Positions 17,277 through 25,864 of a stretch of 32,826 nucleotides of DNA are shown here, in pieces; the first letter of the stretch is position 1; each line of letters starts with the position of its first letter. The notes under the pieces were generated by a model. The model ran no database searches and was not told the origin of the DNA. It was given only the letters and a program-made list of their open reading frames with translations. Source of the stretch: CAZOHN01 sp964579325 (GTDB taxonomy: Bacteria; Pseudomonadota; Alphaproteobacteria; Rhodobacterales; Rhodobacteraceae); the NCBI GenBank assembly GCA_964579325.1, contig CAZOHN010000017.1:1-32826 (forward strand). The letters are read 5' to 3'. A program made the translations under genes and the position numbers.

Positions 17277-17307
17277 CCGGCCGGGCAACAAGCGGTTGTC
17301 CGGCCGG
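17277..17307 (+). other. Strong hairpin between binding-protein and permease genes
   Basis: CCGGCCGGGCAAC (17277-17289) pairs with GTTGTCCGGCCGG (17295-17307): 13 pairs including one G-U, loop AAGCG, 15 bases after the stop codon. The following AACCTTCCTCTTTCC is only moderately T-rich, so partial termination or 3'-end protection is likely. This would make more binding protein than permease. Confidence 0.7.
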
Positions 17308-17370
17308 AACCTTCCTCTTTCCACGGCCATCCCCTGGCCGTCCTGCCGACAGACGGGAGACAGCCTGCAC

Positions 17371-18243
17371 ATGGAGCTGTTCGCTGCGATCTTCGCCATG
17401 ACCTACCAGTTTGGCGATGCCTTCGCCTTCCTGGTCATCTCCTGCGCCGGGCTTGCGGTGATCTTCGGGATGATGGGCATCATCAACCTCGCGCACGGCG
17501 AATTCATCATGTGCGGCGCCTACGTCACCGCCGCCACCGCGCGCGCCGGTCTGCCGCTGCCGCTGGCGATCCTGTGCGGGGCGCTGGTGGCGGGGATCGT
17601 CGGCATCGCGATCGAGCGGACCGTGGTGCGCCACCTCTACCACCGACCGCTCGACTCGATCATCGCCACTTGGGGGGTCAGCCTGATCGCCACCCAGGGG
17701 GTGCTGATCGTGCTCGGCTCGACGATGCAGGGGGTCGGCACGCCGCTTGGCAGCCTCGCGGTGGGCGAGCGCTCCTTTTCCGCCTACCGGCTGGTGCTGA
17801 TGGGCACGGCCGTGGGGCTGCTGGCCGGTCTCTACCTTCTGTTCTACCACACCCGCTTCGGAGTGATCGCCCGGGCCACGATCCAGCGGCCGCAGATGGC
17901 GCGCGCGCTGGGCGTCGACACGCGGCGCGTCTATGCGCTGACCTTCGGGCTGGGGGCGGCCCTCGCGGGCCTCGCCGGCGGGCTCTACGCCCCGACGATG
18001 ACGATGGTGCCGACAATGGGAGCCACCTTCATCGTCGAAAGCTTCGTGACCGTCGTGGTCGGGGGCGCGGACATCTTCGTGGGTGCGCCTGCGGCGGCGG
18101 CGATTCTCGCGGTCATCAAGGCGTCGATGACGGCCTGGTACGGCCAACTCTTCGGGCAGATCGGGCTTCTCGTCGCGGTGATCGTGGTGATCCGCCTCCT
18201 GCCGGGTGGGCTGTCGGCCTGGCTCAAGAAGACACGGCAGTAG
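17371..18243 (+). CDS. Urea/amide ABC transporter permease (UrtB/LivH type)
   Basis: A 290-residue membrane protein of the LivH/UrtB class with about eight hydrophobic segments. The conserved opening GLAVIFGMMGIINLAHGEFIMCGAYV is typical of the family. I place the start at 17371 (MELFAAIF), since an earlier in-frame GTG at 17296 would begin inside the hairpin and add 25 non-family residues. GGGAG lies 11 bases upstream. It pairs with the next permease to form the channel. Confidence 0.88.
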   Translation: MELFAAIFAMTYQFGDAFAFLVISCAGLAVIFGMMGIINLAHGEFIMCGAYVTAATARAGLPLPLAILCGALVAGIVGIAIERTVVRHLYHRPLDSIIATWGVSLIATQGVLIVLGSTMQGVGTPLGSLAVGERSFSAYRLVLMGTAVGLLAGLYLLFYHTRFGVIARATIQRPQMARALGVDTRRVYALTFGLGAALAGLAGGLYAPTMTMVPTMGATFIVESFVTVVVGGADIFVGAPAAAAILAVIKASMTAWYGQLFGQIGLLVAVIVVIRLLPGGLSAWLKKTRQ

Positions 18244-18252
18244 GGAACGCGG

Positions 18253-19398
18253 ATGGACAGGCAGGACATCTCCGGGCAGGACCTGACCGAACGGAGCGCG
18301 TCGCTCGTCACGGAGGCGGCGGTGGAGCGGCGCTCCACGCTGCGCATCTGGCTGTCGCGCCTGGAAGGGCCGCAGACGATGGGACGCGGGCCCGGGTTCT
18401 GGACGCTCGCCGCGCTCGTGGTGCTGGCTGCCGGGCTCTACCCGCAGCTCTCGAACCCCTTTGCGGTCGGGAATGCCGCCTACTTCATGGTCTGGACCTT
18501 CATGGCCATGGGGCTCGGCGTTGTCTGGGGTTACACCGGCGCGCTCAGCTTCGGGCAGACGGCGTTCTTCGGGGTGGCCGGCTACGGGTATGGCATCCTC
18601 ACGATCAATTTCGGCGCCGCCTTCGGCTTCACCTGGATCGCGCTTGTGCTGTCGGTGGCAGCGGCGGGCATCGTCGCGCTGCTGATCGGCTATTTCATGT
18701 TCTACGGGCGCATCCGCGGCGTGTTCATCGGCATCGTGACGTTGTCGGTGACCCTGGTCTTCGAGACCTTCATGGCGCAGACGGCCGGCCCGCAATGGCG
18801 CGTGGGCGAGGCCCGGCTCAACGGCTTCAACGGCATGTCCGGGATGCCGCCCCTGACGATCCCCTGGCCGGGGGGCGACCTCGTTCTGTATCCGGGCGTC
18901 GGCCTCTTCTATGCGCTCCTCGCGATGGTCGTGCTGTGCTATCTCGGCCTGCGGATGCTGCTGAACGCGCCTTTCGGCAACGTGCTCGTGGCGATCCGCG
19001 AGAACCCCGAACGCGCCGAGATGCTGGGCTACGACATCCGGCTCTACCAGACGCTCGCCTTCGGCCTCGGCGGCGCGCTCGCGGGGCTCTCCGGGGCGCT
19101 CTATACGGCCTGGGGACAGTACATCACGCCCTCCTCGATGGGGCTGACCGCCGCGGCCCTGCCGATCGTCTGGGTCGCCGTGGGCGGGCGCCGTGACATA
19201 ACGGCGACGCTTCTGGGCACGCTTGCCGTGCTCTTCGCCTTCCAGACGCTCACCATCTACGGAAGTCAGTACGCGCTGGTCGTGATGGGGGCACTTCTGG
19301 TCTTCACGGTGCTCGTCACGCCGGACGGACTGATCGCCAGCGCGATGAGCCGCCTCGGGCGACTGTCGGGACCCCGCGCAGGGCGGAGCCGGACATGA
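18253..19398 (+). CDS. Urea/amide ABC transporter permease (UrtC/LivM type)
   Basis: A 381-residue permease of the LivM/UrtC class. A cytoplasmic N-terminus of about 45 residues precedes the first helix (FWTLAALVVLAAGLYP). Family blocks include GYTGALSFGQTAFFGVAGYGYG, RGVFIGIVTLSVT and the ATPase-contact region AIRENPERAEMLGYDI. It starts 9 bases after the partner permease and overlaps the first ATPase gene by 4 bases (ATGA). With its partner it should carry amides across the inner membrane. Confidence 0.88.
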   Translation: MDRQDISGQDLTERSASLVTEAAVERRSTLRIWLSRLEGPQTMGRGPGFWTLAALVVLAAGLYPQLSNPFAVGNAAYFMVWTFMAMGLGVVWGYTGALSFGQTAFFGVAGYGYGILTINFGAAFGFTWIALVLSVAAAGIVALLIGYFMFYGRIRGVFIGIVTLSVTLVFETFMAQTAGPQWRVGEARLNGFNGMSGMPPLTIPWPGGDLVLYPGVGLFYALLAMVVLCYLGLRMLLNAPFGNVLVAIRENPERAEMLGYDIRLYQTLAFGLGGALAGLSGALYTAWGQYITPSSMGLTAAALPIVWVAVGGRRDITATLLGTLAVLFAFQTLTIYGSQYALVVMGALLVFTVLVTPDGLIASAMSRLGRLSGPRAGRSRT

Positions 19399-20114
19399 CG
19401 GAAATCCTGAGCGTCCGGAACCTGAACAAGAGCTTCGGCGGCGTCACCGTCGCCCGCAACATCGACTTCACGTTGGAGGCCGGGACGATGCATTGCCTGA
19501 TCGGCCCCAACGGGGCGGGCAAGTCCTCGTTCTTCCGGCTGATCCTGGGCGAGCATGCGCCCGACAGCGGCACGATCCACTTCCGCGGCGAGGAGATCAC
19601 CCGCCTGCGCTCGTTCCAGCGCATCCGGCGCGGGATCTCGGTGAAGTTCCAGGTGCCGGGAATCTTCAAGGCCCTGAGCGTGCGCCAGAACCTCGAGGTG
19701 GCGTTCCAGCACCACCTGCACGGGCACAACCTGTCCAACACGGTGAACAACGTGCTCGAGTTCACCAACCTGCAGGGCGAGGCGCAGACGGCGGCCGGCG
19801 TGCTTTCGCACGGGCAGCAGCAGTGGCTGGAGATCGGTATGGCCGTCGGCGTGGAGCCGACGTTGTTGTTGCTCGACGAGCCGACCGCCGGGATGTCGCC
19901 CGACGAAACGCGCAAGACCGGAGAGATGCTGCACGAACTGAACTCGCGCGGGATCACGATCCTGGCCGTCGAGCATGACATGGCCTTCGTCGAGCAGATC
20001 GCCTCACGCGTCACCGTGCTGCACTTCGGAGCGATCTTCGCCGAGGGTTCGATCTCGGAGATCATCGACCACCGCGGTGTTCAGGAAATCTATCTGGGAA
20101 CCGCCGATGAGTGA
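19395..20114 (+). CDS. Urea/amide ABC transporter ATPase (UrtD/LivG type)
   Basis: A 239-residue ATPase. The Walker A is GPNGAGKSS (37-45) and Walker B LLLLDEP (D161/E162). The signature is LSHGQQQWLEIG (from 137); the unusual LSHGQ and the WLEIG that follows are characteristic of UrtD rather than LivG. The H-loop is in VEHDMAFVEQIA. It overlaps the second ATPase gene by 8 bases, giving a heterodimeric motor. Confidence 0.9.
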   Translation: MTEILSVRNLNKSFGGVTVARNIDFTLEAGTMHCLIGPNGAGKSSFFRLILGEHAPDSGTIHFRGEEITRLRSFQRIRRGISVKFQVPGIFKALSVRQNLEVAFQHHLHGHNLSNTVNNVLEFTNLQGEAQTAAGVLSHGQQQWLEIGMAVGVEPTLLLLDEPTAGMSPDETRKTGEMLHELNSRGITILAVEHDMAFVEQIASRVTVLHFGAIFAEGSISEIIDHRGVQEIYLGTADE

Positions 20115-20820
20115 GGGGATGCTTCTGCACGTGGAGGGCTTGCGCGGCGGCTACGGCGCCGAGACCGTTCTGCAGGGCGTGGACATGCAGATCGCGCCCG
20201 GCGAGATCGTCGCCGTGATCGGTCGAAACGGGGTCGGCAAGAGCACCCTGATGCGCACTCTCACCGGGCTGCTGCGTCCGTCCGCCGGGACCATCCGCTT
20301 CGCCGGCCGCGACGTGACCTCCGAGCCCGCCGACAAGCGCGCCCGCGCCGGGATCGGGTACATCCCGCAGGGGCGCGACGTCTTCCCCGAGCTTACCGTC
20401 CGCGAGAACCTCCTTGTGGGCGAGGTCGCCGGGCGAGGGCGGGCCGCCCCCGACTACGAACAGGTCTACCGCTTCTTCCCTATCCTGAAGGAGCGCGCCC
20501 GCCAGCGCGCCGGCACCCTCTCGGGTGGGCAGCAGCAACAGCTGGCCATTGGCCGGGCGATGATCGGCGCCCCGCGCCTGATGCTGCTCGACGAACCCTC
20601 CGAAGGGATCCAGCCGTCGATCATCAAGGACATTGCCCGCAACGTGCGCACGCTCAACGAGCAGACGGGTCTTGCCGTGCTCCTGGTCGAGCAGAACCTC
20701 GACCTCATCGTCTCCATCGCCAACCGCGGCTACGTGATGGAGAAGGGTCGCCTCGTCGCCAGCCTCGGAGCGGAGGAGATCAGCTCGCGCGACGAGGTCC
20801 GAAACCATCTGACAATCTGA
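20107..20820 (+). CDS. Urea/amide ABC transporter ATPase (UrtE/LivF type)
   Basis: A 237-residue ATPase, partner of the preceding one. The Walker A is GRNGVGKST (39-47), with Q-loop GYIPQGRDVFPELTV, signature LSGGQ (138-142) and Walker B MLLDEPSEGIQPSII (D162/E163). The EGIQPSI block is shared with UrtE and LivF. The start at 20107 lies within the end of the first ATPase gene. A longer in-frame opening from 19975 would only read the upstream gene in another frame. Confidence 0.9.
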   Translation: MSEGMLLHVEGLRGGYGAETVLQGVDMQIAPGEIVAVIGRNGVGKSTLMRTLTGLLRPSAGTIRFAGRDVTSEPADKRARAGIGYIPQGRDVFPELTVRENLLVGEVAGRGRAAPDYEQVYRFFPILKERARQRAGTLSGGQQQQLAIGRAMIGAPRLMLLDEPSEGIQPSIIKDIARNVRTLNEQTGLAVLLVEQNLDLIVSIANRGYVMEKGRLVASLGAEEISSRDEVRNHLTI

Positions 20821-20841
20821 ACCGCTGGAAGGAAGCAGAAC

Positions 20842-21828
20842 ATGGGCTGGTTTGACACTTCGATCATGGCGCGCAAGGGCGTAGCGAAGGGCAAGGCCGG
20901 GGCGCGCCACCGGATCTCCATCGAGGATCAGGGCGCGTTTCACTACGTCTATGGTCCCTATGCCACCCCGGTGCTGGAGGTCGAGCCGGGTGCCGTTCTC
21001 GAGGTCGAGACGCACGACGCCTTCGAGGGCAAGATTACGTCAGAAACGGACAAGCCCACCGAGATCCTGAACTTCCCGTTCCTCAACCCCCAGACGGGTC
21101 CGATCTTCGTGAAGGGCGCCGCAAAGGGTGACGCGCTGGCCGTGCGCATCCTGTCGATCAAGCCGCGCGGCCCGCAACCTGTCGGCACCACATGCCTGAT
21201 CCCCGAATTCGGCGGCCTCGTGGGCACCGGCGACACCGCCATGCTGAACCCGCCGCTGCCGCAGAGGGTGAGAAAGATCAACGTGGATGAACAGGGCATC
21301 TACTGGTCCGATGCCGTCACCCTGCCTTACGAGCCCTTCATCGGCACGATCGGCACTTCGCCGGAGATCGAGGCGATCAGTTCGCTGCAGCCGGACTACT
21401 ACGGCGGCAACATGGACCTGCCAGATGTCGCTCCCGGCGCGATCATCTACCTGCCGGTCAGGAAGGAGGGCGGGTACCTCTACCTCGGCGACTGCCACGC
21501 AATCCAGGGCGACGGCGAACTCTGCGGCGTTGCGCTCGAGATGCCGGCGACGGTCGAACTTCAGGTGGACCTCATCAAGGGCCACGGCAATGGCTGGCCG
21601 CAGCTCGAGACGGAGCACAGGATGGGCTTCATCGGCTCTGCCCGCCCGATGGAGGATGCCGCCCGTATCGCCTACCGCGAACTCGTGCGATGGCTCGCGG
21701 CCGAGACCGGTCAGAGCGAGGAAGAGGCCTACATGCTGCTCACCATGTGCGGCAAGGTCCGCGTCGGGAACATGGTCGATCCCAAGTACAGCCTCGGCGC
21801 CTTCATCGAGAAGCGCTACGTGAAGTAG
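20842..21828 (+). CDS. Acetamidase/formamidase family amidohydrolase
   Basis: A 328-residue enzyme of the acetamidase/formamidase (FmdA/AmdA) family, which splits short aliphatic amides into carboxylate and ammonia. Typical blocks are VEPGAVLEVETHDAF, NPQTGPIFVKGA, FIGTIGTSPE, GGNMDLPDVAPGAIIYLPV and GDCHAIQGDGELCGVALEMPA. The length fits the short (about 310-330) branch rather than the roughly 400-residue Methylophilus formamidase. GGAAGGA stands before the start. It is the last gene of the operon, so imported amides would be used in the cytoplasm as nitrogen, and for acetamide as carbon. It is unrelated in fold to the nitrilase-type AmiE that AmiCR controls in Pseudomonas. Confidence 0.9.
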   Translation: MGWFDTSIMARKGVAKGKAGARHRISIEDQGAFHYVYGPYATPVLEVEPGAVLEVETHDAFEGKITSETDKPTEILNFPFLNPQTGPIFVKGAAKGDALAVRILSIKPRGPQPVGTTCLIPEFGGLVGTGDTAMLNPPLPQRVRKINVDEQGIYWSDAVTLPYEPFIGTIGTSPEIEAISSLQPDYYGGNMDLPDVAPGAIIYLPVRKEGGYLYLGDCHAIQGDGELCGVALEMPATVELQVDLIKGHGNGWPQLETEHRMGFIGSARPMEDAARIAYRELVRWLAAETGQSEEEAYMLLTMCGKVRVGNMVDPKYSLGAFIEKRYVK

Positions 21829-22564
21829 GGGGACGCGCGTTAACCTTGTCCGGCAGCCGTCACCGGATGGCCGGAGTTCGAGCCCTGATCGGAACCGGTC
21901 CTGGATAGGGCCACGCAGGTTGTCGATCGGCTGCACGCAGCGATCATGGCCCGCGATGAGGTAGCCTGATGGCGGGCTTGCGCCCGGCAGACCGGGATCG
22001 CCGGTGCCTCCGGTGGCCCGGTGACCTCGCCGCGATGCCTTGGGAACGACTTGAGTTCGTGCCATTCGTCGGCGAAAGGGACCGATGCGGGCGCCCGGGC
22101 CGAAAGGGCGACGCCTGGACTCCCGAGGCTGTTTCCCTGTGCACCTGGCCTGCCTTCGGCCGGGCCGGGATGGTCCGCCTCTTCCATTCTCGTCGTCGGC
22201 ACATCGGTCTGGGCGTGGACTCCGGCTCAGGCCGCCACGCGTCGGCTTTCCCGGCAGGACCGCGATGGGACACCGGGAACGGCAAGAGGCGACGACGCCG
22301 TTTCTGAAGAATGCTTGCGCGCCGGCGCGGACGCGATGCATTCCGCCTGGGGACCTGAACGTCGACTACCGCGTCGTGTTCATGCGCAGGGCCGCGCCTG
22401 GTTGCCAGCAGGTGAAGCAAGGCCCGTGCAGAGGCCGGCGCAGCGAACCGGGCTACCGGGCAGCGTTCGTCCCGGATGAAGCGAAGGCCGGTGGTGACGG
22501 CCGTCGGTCCCGGCGCGTCCTGCAGAGCGAAAGCCGGGCTTGCGGGTCGACGCCGGCCGGTGCC
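21829..22564. other. Convergent spacer without recognisable genes
   Basis: The stretch lies between the end of the amidase gene and the end of the monosaccharide ATPase gene. Frames on both strands are Arg/Pro/Ser-rich and show no family. A short inverted repeat TCCGGC/GCCGGA (21849-21854 with 21870-21875) follows the amidase gene, without a T-run. I see no tRNA, insertion sequence or clear terminator. An eroded gene cannot be excluded. Confidence 0.5.
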
Positions 22565-23305
22565 TCATGCGGCTTCGATGGCACCGGTGATCAGGCCGGT
22601 CACCTCCTCGGGCGAGGTCTCAGAAATGAGTTTGTCGGCCACTTTGCGGCCACGGCGCAGCACCGCGACCCGGTCGGCGACGCTGAACACGTCGGGCATC
22701 CGGTGGCTGATCAGGATCACCGCGAGGCCGGTCTCGCGAAGCCTGCGGATCAGGTCGAGAACCTCGCCGACCTGCCGCACGCTGATCGCCGCAGTCGGTT
22801 CGTCCAGAAGCACGATCCTGGGTTGGGCCAGGCGGGTCCGCGCAATGGCGACAGCCTGCCGCTGACCTCCCGACATTGCGTTGACCAGATCGCGCGGCCG
22901 GGTCTCCGATTTGAGTTCCGCGAACAGCGCCTCGGCCTGCGCGAACATCGCCGCCCGATCCAGGAACCGGAACGGACCGATCTTCCGGACCAGTTCGCGC
23001 CCCAGAAACACGTTCAGCGCCGCGGACAGGTTGTCGCACAGCGCAAGATCCTGGTGCACGAGTTCGATGCCGGCCGCCCGCGCCTCGCCCGGGCGCGAGA
23101 ACCGGACCGGCACGTCGTCAAGGTGCATCTCGCCTTCGCTCGGCGCGTGGCTTCCGGCGATTATCTTGACCAGGGTAGACTTGCCCGCGCCATTGTCGCC
23201 CATCAGGCCGAGAACCTCGCCGTGCTGCAGCTCCAGATCGACGCCGCAGAGCGCCTCGATGGCCCCGAAATGCTTGGTGATGCCCCTGAGCGACAGGACC
23301 GCCAT
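22565..23305 (-). CDS. Monosaccharide ABC transporter ATPase, single domain
   Basis: A 246-residue ATPase of the carbohydrate-uptake-2 type. The Walker A is GDNGAGKST (36-44), with the Q-loop in ELVHQDLALCDNLS, signature MSGGQ (144-148), Walker B IVLLDEP (D168/E169) and H-loop ISHRMPDVF. Most ribose-type importers have a fused two-domain ATPase near 500 residues; this is the single-domain FrcA-like form known from rhizobial fructose importers. Its ATG at 23305 overlaps the permease stop (TGATG). A GTG one codon earlier is an equally placed alternative. It is the last gene of the operon. Confidence 0.88.
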   Translation of the reverse strand: MAVLSLRGITKHFGAIEALCGVDLELQHGEVLGLMGDNGAGKSTLVKIIAGSHAPSEGEMHLDDVPVRFSRPGEARAAGIELVHQDLALCDNLSAALNVFLGRELVRKIGPFRFLDRAAMFAQAEALFAELKSETRPRDLVNAMSGGQRQAVAIARTRLAQPRIVLLDEPTAAISVRQVGEVLDLIRRLRETGLAVILISHRMPDVFSVADRVAVLRRGRKVADKLISETSPEEVTGLITGAIEAA

Positions 23306-24333
23306 CACGCCCTCCGCCGCGCGGCGGCATACTGGTCGAAGGCGACGGCAGCAACGAGGATCAGGCCGATGATGATCTGCTGGACGAAGGACGACACGTT
23401 CATCAGCACAAGCCCGTTGCGCAAGACACCGATCAGCAGGGCGCCGACGACCGTGCCGAAAATGCTCCCGACGCCGCCGAAAAGCGAGGTGCCGCCGATG
23501 ACCACGGCGGCGATCACGTCAAGTTCGAGACCCAGTCCAGCGACCGCCTCGGCCGAACTGAGCCGCGCCGAAAGCAGGAAGCTCGCCAGTCCGCAGGTGA
23601 ACCCGACGATCACATAGACCGACCAGGTCACCAGCCGCACCGGCACGCCGTTCTCCTCCGCGGCCGCGGCATTTCCGCCGACCGCGTAGACGTGCAGGCC
23701 ATAGCGGGTGTAGCGCAGGACGATGTGCGCGATCACCGCGACGGTCAGGAATATCAGGACCGGCACCGGAATGTCGGCGATCCGGCCCTGTCCCCACCAG
23801 TTGTAGTCCGCGCTGAACCCGCTGATCGGTCCGCCGCCGGAAAAGAGCAGCGCCGCGCCGCGAAAGGCCGTCAGTCCGCCCAGCGTGACGACGAAGGGGG
23901 GCACCCGCAGCCGGGTTATCGCCCAACCCTGCAGCGCACCCGCCGCCATGCCCACCGCGATCGCCGCCAGGAACGCGAGAATGACCGGGTTGCCGGTCTC
24001 GGCGCCGGCGTTGACGGCGAACCGGCTTTCGAGCCCCCCCTTGGCGACATAGGCGCCGACCAGTCCCGTCAGCGCGACGAGCGCGCCCACCGACAGGTCG
24101 ATGCCTGCGGTCAGGATCACGAAGGTCATGCCGACGGCGATCAGGCCCGAGATCGAAACCTGCCGCATCACGTTCAGAAGGTTGAGCGGATGCATGAAGC
24201 GCGGTTCGAGCAGCGCGAAGGCGACGATCAGGGCGATCAGAAAGAGCGGCGCCGAGTTCCTGGCCAGGAAATCGATGACATCGAAGCCCTTTCGCCCCGC
24301 CCCGCGTCCGCCTGCTGGATCGACATTGTTCAT
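23305..24333 (-). CDS. Monosaccharide ABC transporter permease (RbsC/FrcC type)
   Basis: A 342-residue permease with eight to ten membrane segments. Family blocks are NLLNVMRQVSISGLIAVGMTFVILTAGIDLSVG, RVPPFVVTLGGLTAFRGAALLFSGG, YAVGGNAAAAEENGV (ATPase contact) and the C-terminal GGTSLFGGVGSIFGTVVGALLIGVLRNGL. I start it at 24333 (MNNVDPAG), because an upstream in-frame ATG at 24369 sits in the loop of the intergenic hairpin. It works as a homodimer in this family. Confidence 0.88.
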   Translation of the reverse strand: MNNVDPAGGRGAGRKGFDVIDFLARNSAPLFLIALIVAFALLEPRFMHPLNLLNVMRQVSISGLIAVGMTFVILTAGIDLSVGALVALTGLVGAYVAKGGLESRFAVNAGAETGNPVILAFLAAIAVGMAAGALQGWAITRLRVPPFVVTLGGLTAFRGAALLFSGGGPISGFSADYNWWGQGRIADIPVPVLIFLTVAVIAHIVLRYTRYGLHVYAVGGNAAAAEENGVPVRLVTWSVYVIVGFTCGLASFLLSARLSSAEAVAGLGLELDVIAAVVIGGTSLFGGVGSIFGTVVGALLIGVLRNGLVLMNVSSFVQQIIIGLILVAAVAFDQYAAARRRA

Positions 24334-24355
24334 ATGCGGAAAGCCTGCCACGAAG

Positions 24356-24383
24356 CCGCGCCCGAACATACGTCCGGGCGCGG
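24356..24383 (-). other. Hairpin between binding-protein and permease genes
   Basis: On the transcribed strand CCGCGCCCG pairs with CGGGCGCGG (9 bp, 10-base loop), 11 bases after the binding-protein stop. No T-run follows, which again suits message protection or partial termination. Confidence 0.55.
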
Positions 24384-24394
24384 TTCCTTCCCGC

Positions 24395-25327
24395 TCAGTT
24401 CAACTCGCCAAGGCGCTCGGCCTGGTCGATGTTGTCCTTGGTGATCGCGATCGGCGTCAGAAGCGTCACCGCCTCGGGCGCCGTCCCGTTGCGCAGGTAC
24501 TCGACCATCGCCTGCAACGCGCCACGGCTCTGGCCGCCGGGCATCTGCTCGATGGTCGCCGTCATGCCACCATCGCGGACGGCGGCAAGCGCCTCGGGCA
24601 AGGCGTCGAAACCGATGATCACGATGTCGAGGCCCTGTTCCTGGACGACCTGCATCGCGCCAAGCGCCATGTCGTCGTTGGCAGCCACGATCACGTCCGG
24701 GGGGCTGTCGAGACCGGCCAGAATGGCTTCGGTCACGCTCGCCCCTTCCTCGCGGGCGAAATTCGCGGTCTGTTCTGCAACGAAGCGATACTTGTCAGCC
24801 ATCCCATCAAGCACGTTGTGTACGCCCTGATTGCGGTCGATTGCCGGGCTGGAGCCGGGCTGGCCCTGCAGGTTCACGATGGTCGCTCCGTCGGGGAACA
24901 GCGCGACGATCAGGTTGCCCTGCGCCTCTCCGCCCTTGACGTTGTCGGCACCCACGTGGCCGAGAAGCCCATCCACACCGTCGACGCGCCGGTCGATGGT
25001 GATGACGGGAATGCCGGCCTCGACCGCCTGGCGCACGGCGGGTGCCATGGCGACCGAATCGCTCGGGCTGATCACGATGCCGTCGACGCCGCTGATGATC
25101 GCCGCCTCCACGTCGGCCGTCTGCTTGGTGGTCTGGTTCTGACCATCGTAGTTGATGACCTCCACCCCCTGTGCCGCCGCCTCATCGTTGAATTGCTTCT
25201 GCATGTGCACGAAGAACGGAAAGCCGAGACTTGGCACGGAGAAGGCGAATTTCTCGCCTTCCGCCAAGGCCGGCTGAACAGCCAGCACCAATGCCGCTGT
25301 CACGCTCGCGATCAGTGTCTTCCTCAT
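24395..25327 (-). CDS. Monosaccharide/cyclitol ABC binding protein (ribose type)
   Basis: A 310-residue periplasmic binding protein of the RbsB family. The signal peptide MRKTLIASVTAALVLAVQPALA ends near residue 22. The start at 25327 follows GGAGGAAAG, a very good ribosome binding site; the longer frame upstream is not used. Family blocks are GFPFFVHMQKQFNDEA, DVEAAIISGVDGIVISPSDS, VGADNVKGG, GQPGSSPAIDRNQG, DVIVAANDDMALGA and IIGFDALPEAL. The C-terminal pattern (ANDDMALGAM, IGFDALPEALAAV, TIEQMPGGQ) resembles, from memory, the Caulobacter inositol-binding protein as much as RbsB, so ribose, fructose and inositol are all possible. No catabolic gene lies beside it. Confidence 0.85.
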   Translation of the reverse strand: MRKTLIASVTAALVLAVQPALAEGEKFAFSVPSLGFPFFVHMQKQFNDEAAAQGVEVINYDGQNQTTKQTADVEAAIISGVDGIVISPSDSVAMAPAVRQAVEAGIPVITIDRRVDGVDGLLGHVGADNVKGGEAQGNLIVALFPDGATIVNLQGQPGSSPAIDRNQGVHNVLDGMADKYRFVAEQTANFAREEGASVTEAILAGLDSPPDVIVAANDDMALGAMQVVQEQGLDIVIIGFDALPEALAAVRDGGMTATIEQMPGGQSRGALQAMVEYLRNGTAPEAVTLLTPIAITKDNIDQAERLGELN

Positions 25328-25864
25328 TCTTTCCTCCCGGATTGTCGCATTTCTTGCTTTGGTCCAGCCGACGAAGCCCGCGGTTCTGGGCGCGGGTCCG
25401 CGCGACGGGCCGATCTCTGTCCGGATCGTAACCAGTCTGCGCAGGCCATACTCCGGACAGTTCATCCGCAAGAGTCAATCTCCCATCGCACGCCGGCGGG
25501 TCGACGGGATCCGGCCGTGTGAAAGTCCTGCCTTGCGGGTGATCGCGAACCAACCCCGTCACATGGATGACGACTGGGGGTGCTAGGGCCTCGAGGGCTC
25601 CGCTTTGAAGTACCATCGCTGCGGGGCGGGTGTCCGACCAGGCCGGCGCGTTCCTTGCCGCAACCTGCCGGATGACGGCCTCGGAACCGGCTCGCCCACG
25701 GCTCCCTTCGCAGGGCTGTGGCTGGCTGACCTTCCCGGGCCGGTGGATCATGGGAGTGCAGAGCACAATCACTGCTTGCAATGTCTTCCCCCTGTGCGTT
25801 TTGTTTGATCGCGGCCAATCGCGGGACACATGCGCGGCTGCAAACCAGAGAGGATACGACCGAG
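25328..25864. other. Divergent promoter region between two ABC operons
   Basis: The 537 bases separate the start of the monosaccharide operon from the start of ugpB. They must carry both promoters, but I see no consensus -35/-10 pair or clear palindrome. Frames inside are short and without domains. No regulator gene is present for either operon. Confidence 0.5.

Noticed and set aside
16927..18795. A 622-codon open frame on the minus strand
   Set aside because: It lies antisense to the amide transporter genes and has low-complexity charged composition; a shadow frame.
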